Part shown: positions 5,703 through 7,622 of the stretch, in pieces | Layout of the letters: each line of letters begins with the position of its first letter | Numbering within the stretch: position 1 is the stretch's first letter | From: Magnetococcales bacterium | GTDB taxonomy: Bacteria; Pseudomonadota; Magnetococcia; Magnetococcales; Magnetaquicoccaceae | Assembly: GCA_015229095.1 (NCBI GenBank) | Contig: JADGCE010000010.1 | Coordinates: forward strand, 8,090 to 15,711 | Reading direction: 5' to 3' | Length of the DNA: 7,622 nt | Program-made: the position numbers and the translations under genes | The notes under the pieces: model-generated | The model's database searches: none | What the model was told of the DNA's origin: nothing | Seen by the model: only the letters and a program-made list of their open reading frames with translations

Positions 5703-6571
5703 TGGGCGCACAGGGGGGGAGGGAGCCTCTGCCGTCGCGACAGGTTCAGGTCGGCGCACTCTCTTTGGCCAACGACAAGCCGCTGGTTGTGATCGCCGGA
5801 CCCTGTGTGCTGGAGGGAAACAACGAGCAGCAAGGCTTGGAATTTGGACTGCGAACCGCAGAGGCCATCCAAAAAATGGCGCAGCAGGCGGGGTTGGCGG
5901 TGATTTACAAGGCCTCGTTTGACAAGGCCAACCGCACATCAGCCACCAGCTATCGGGGGCCCGGACTGGAGGTGGGGCTGCGTATTCTGGAAGAGGTGCG
6001 ACGGCAGATCGGTATACCGGTGGTCACGGATGTACACGATGCGGCGCAGGCGCAGGCCGCAGCGGCTGTGGTGGATTTGCTGCAAACTCCGGCCTTTTTG
6101 TGTCGGCAGACCGACTTTATTCAGGCGGTTGCCCGGCAGGGGCGACCGGTCAATATCAAAAAAGGCCAGTTTTTGGCCCCTGAAGCGATGGCGGGCGTGG
6201 CGGGCAAGGCGGTTGCCGTGGGCAATGAGCAGATTTTGTTGTGTGAGCGGGGTTTTGCCTTCGGGTATGGCAATCTGGTGGTGGATATGCGCAGTCTGGT
6301 TGTCATGGCCAACAGCGGCTTTCCGGTGGTATTGGATGCGACCCACTCCGTGCAGTTGCCGGGTGGTCTGGGGCACGCATCGGGGGGGGAACGGGCCTTT
6401 GTGGCACCTTTGGCCCGTGGGGCGGTGGCGGTGGGGGTGGCGGCTGTGTTCATGGAGAGCCATCCTGATCCGGATCATGCCCCCTGTGATGGTCCCAACA
6501 TGGTGCCTTTTGCCGAGCTGGCGGGACTCCTGCGCAGCTTGCAACGATTAGACGAGGTGCGAAAGGGATGA
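5702..6571 (+). CDS. kdsA: 3-deoxy-D-manno-octulosonate-8-phosphate synthase
   Basis: This cytoplasmic enzyme condenses phosphoenolpyruvate with arabinose 5-phosphate to Kdo 8-phosphate for the lipopolysaccharide inner core, marking a Gram-negative host. Its 289 residues fit the family, with a short N-terminal extension. Motifs: AGPCVLEG (32-39), YKASFDKANRTS (69-80), RGPGLE, VVTDVHD, FLCRQTDFIQA, NIKKGQFLAP (151-160), CERGFAFGYGNLVVDMR, DATHSVQLPGG, GGERAFVAPLARG and ESHPDPDHAPCDGPNM. Cys35, His215, Glu252 and Asp263 occupy the four metal-ligand positions known from the metal-dependent Aquifex enzyme, with the same 37- and 11-residue gaps between the last three. It is therefore predicted to be a metal-dependent type, unlike E. 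coli, which has Asn in place of the Cys. The chosen ATG overlaps the pyrG stop (TGATG); a GTG one codon earlier is possible. Translation is probably coupled to pyrG. Confidence 0.97.
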   Translation: MGAQGGREPLPSRQVQVGALSLANDKPLVVIAGPCVLEGNNEQQGLEFGLRTAEAIQKMAQQAGLAVIYKASFDKANRTSATSYRGPGLEVGLRILEEVRRQIGIPVVTDVHDAAQAQAAAAVVDLLQTPAFLCRQTDFIQAVARQGRPVNIKKGQFLAPEAMAGVAGKAVAVGNEQILLCERGFAFGYGNLVVDMRSLVVMANSGFPVVLDATHSVQLPGGLGHASGGERAFVAPLARGAVAVGVAAVFMESHPDPDHAPCDGPNMVPFAELAGLLRSLQRLDEVRKG

Positions 6572-7622
6572 AAAGAACGCCATTGTTTGACAGGCATGTG
6601 GCCTTGGGGGGGAAAATGGTGCCTTTTGCCGGCTGGGAGATGCCTCTGCACTATGGCTCCCAGTTGCGCGAACACGAAGTGGTACGGCAGCGGTGCGGCA
6701 TGTTCGATGTCTCCCATATGGGGGTGATCGATCTGCAGGGTGACCGGGTGGAAAAAATGCTGCGCTTTTTGTTGAGCAATGATATTGCCCGCATCCCCGA
6801 TCCTGGCCAGGCCCAGTATGGGTTGATGCTCAATGCCACCGGAGGGATTTCCGATGACCTGATCGCCTACCGTATTGACCGGCAGCATTTTTTTCTGGTC
6901 GTCAACGCCGCCAACCGGGATAAGGCGGTGGCGTGGATTCGCGTGCATGCCCCCTCCTATGGCGTGCAGGTGGTGGACCGGCGGGATGGGATGATTTTGG
7001 CGGTACAGGGACCGCAATCGGCTGCCCAGTTGCGCCTCGCCCTGCCGGAGGGGTTGGGAAAAGAGATCCATGCGTTGAAACCTTTTCATTTTTTTCAGAA
7101 AGCGGGTTGGCGCATCGCCCGGACCGGCTATACCGGCGAGGATGGCTTCGAATTGATGCTTTCCGCCGATGACGGAATCATGGCATGGGAAAATTTGCTG
7201 CGGGTTGGGGTCACCCCCATCGGCCTGGGGGCCAGGGATACCTTGCGCCTGGAGGCCGGGATGCCCCTGTATGGCCATGATATGGATGGACACACCACGC
7301 CGATGGTGACCGGATTGGCCTGGACCGTTGCCTGGGAGCCCCTGGATCGGGATTTTATCGGTCGGCAGGCTTTGGCACCCTTGTGGGGCCAAAACCCGAC
7401 CCACAAGCGGGTCGGGTTGATTTTGCAGGGGCGTGGTGTGTTGCGGGATCATCAGGAAATTTTTTGGCAGGGCAAACCGGCAGGGCAGATCAGCAGTGGG
7501 GGTTATTCGCCGACTCTGGAAAAAGGTATCGCCCTGGCACGTCTGATCCGTGATGTGCCGGTGGGCAGCCTGTGTCAGGTGGACATGCGGGGGCGGTTCA
7601 TGGATGTTCAGGTGGTGCGACC
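6568..7622 (+). CDS. gcvT: Glycine cleavage system T protein (aminomethyltransferase), 3' end cut
   Basis: T protein takes the aminomethyl group from lipoyl-H protein to tetrahydrofolate, releasing ammonia and forming methylene-tetrahydrofolate. The frame runs open off the right edge with 351 codons seen; the family is about 360-375 long, so only a short tail is missing. Signatures: MVPFAGWEMPLHYGSQ (17-32), MFDVSHMG (45-52), NATGGISDDLIAY (89-101) with the acidic pair Asp96-Asp97 at the folate site, AVQGPQS, RTGYTGEDGFEL, GLGARDTLRLEAGMPLYGHDMD, WEPLDRDFIGR and ISSGGYSPTLEKGIALA. The C-terminal part (GCV_T C domain) is visible up to RGRFMDVQVVR. The ATG overlaps the kdsA stop in an ATGA, with GAGG at 6554-6557 as a possible ribosome site, so the gene is very likely in the pyrG-kdsA operon. 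gcvH and gcvP would be expected to follow, but this is not visible. Confidence 0.97.
   Translation, partial: MKRTPLFDRHVALGGKMVPFAGWEMPLHYGSQLREHEVVRQRCGMFDVSHMGVIDLQGDRVEKMLRFLLSNDIARIPDPGQAQYGLMLNATGGISDDLIAYRIDRQHFFLVVNAANRDKAVAWIRVHAPSYGVQVVDRRDGMILAVQGPQSAAQLRLALPEGLGKEIHALKPFHFFQKAGWRIARTGYTGEDGFELMLSADDGIMAWENLLRVGVTPIGLGARDTLRLEAGMPLYGHDMDGHTTPMVTGLAWTVAWEPLDRDFIGRQALAPLWGQNPTHKRVGLILQGRGVLRDHQEIFWQGKPAGQISSGGYSPTLEKGIALARLIRDVPVGSLCQVDMRGRFMDVQVVR

Noticed and set aside
6475..7452. 325-codon minus-strand open frame
   Set aside because: Antisense to gcvT, which shows family motifs throughout.

Overview
The window looks like a chromosomal segment from a Gram-negative bacterium. It carries kdsA, which makes the Kdo precursor of lipopolysaccharide, in a tight run with pyrG and the start of gcvT. 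Moderately high GC, the KdsA sequence style (Cys metal ligand plus a DGPNM C-terminal motif) and a FecR-domain protein of the kind found in large type I-secreted proteins all fit Pseudomonadota. An alphaproteobacterial or magnetococcal-like lineage is my best guess, but it is an inference from sequence style and not a database match.

Layout, left to right. (1) Positions 1-1519, minus strand: the N-terminal 506 residues of a FecR-domain protein. It has no visible signal peptide, and it runs from a prefix-like domain through the FecR domain, a Lys/Glu-rich linker and a Pro-rich linker into PETTEP hexapeptide repeats encoded by near-perfect 18-bp tandem repeats. It continues off the left edge. 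(2) About 1634-2030: an AT-rich divergent intergenic region with a set of helically phased direct repeats and a candidate promoter. (3) 2031-2492 and 2568-2879, plus strand: two small unrecognised proteins with hydrophobic or signal-peptide N-termini. (4) 2935-3864, minus strand: hemC, converging on the small genes. (5) 3865-4073: divergent hemC/pyrG promoter region. (6) 4074 to the right edge, plus strand: pyrG, kdsA and gcvT, with start/stop overlaps of 1 and 4 bases that indicate one translationally coupled operon. gcvT lacks only its last few codons.

Functionally, the right half is housekeeping: tetrapyrrole synthesis (hemC), CTP synthesis (pyrG), Kdo-8-phosphate synthesis (kdsA) and glycine cleavage (gcvT). 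pyrG next to kdsA makes biochemical sense because CTP is consumed when Kdo is activated to CMP-Kdo. The left half is accessory: a repeat-bearing, probably secreted or surface FecR protein and two orphan exported small proteins. I see no phage, IS, CRISPR, tRNA or rRNA sequence, and no clear new multi-gene system. The least explained parts are the repeat protein, the two small genes and the phased repeats between them.
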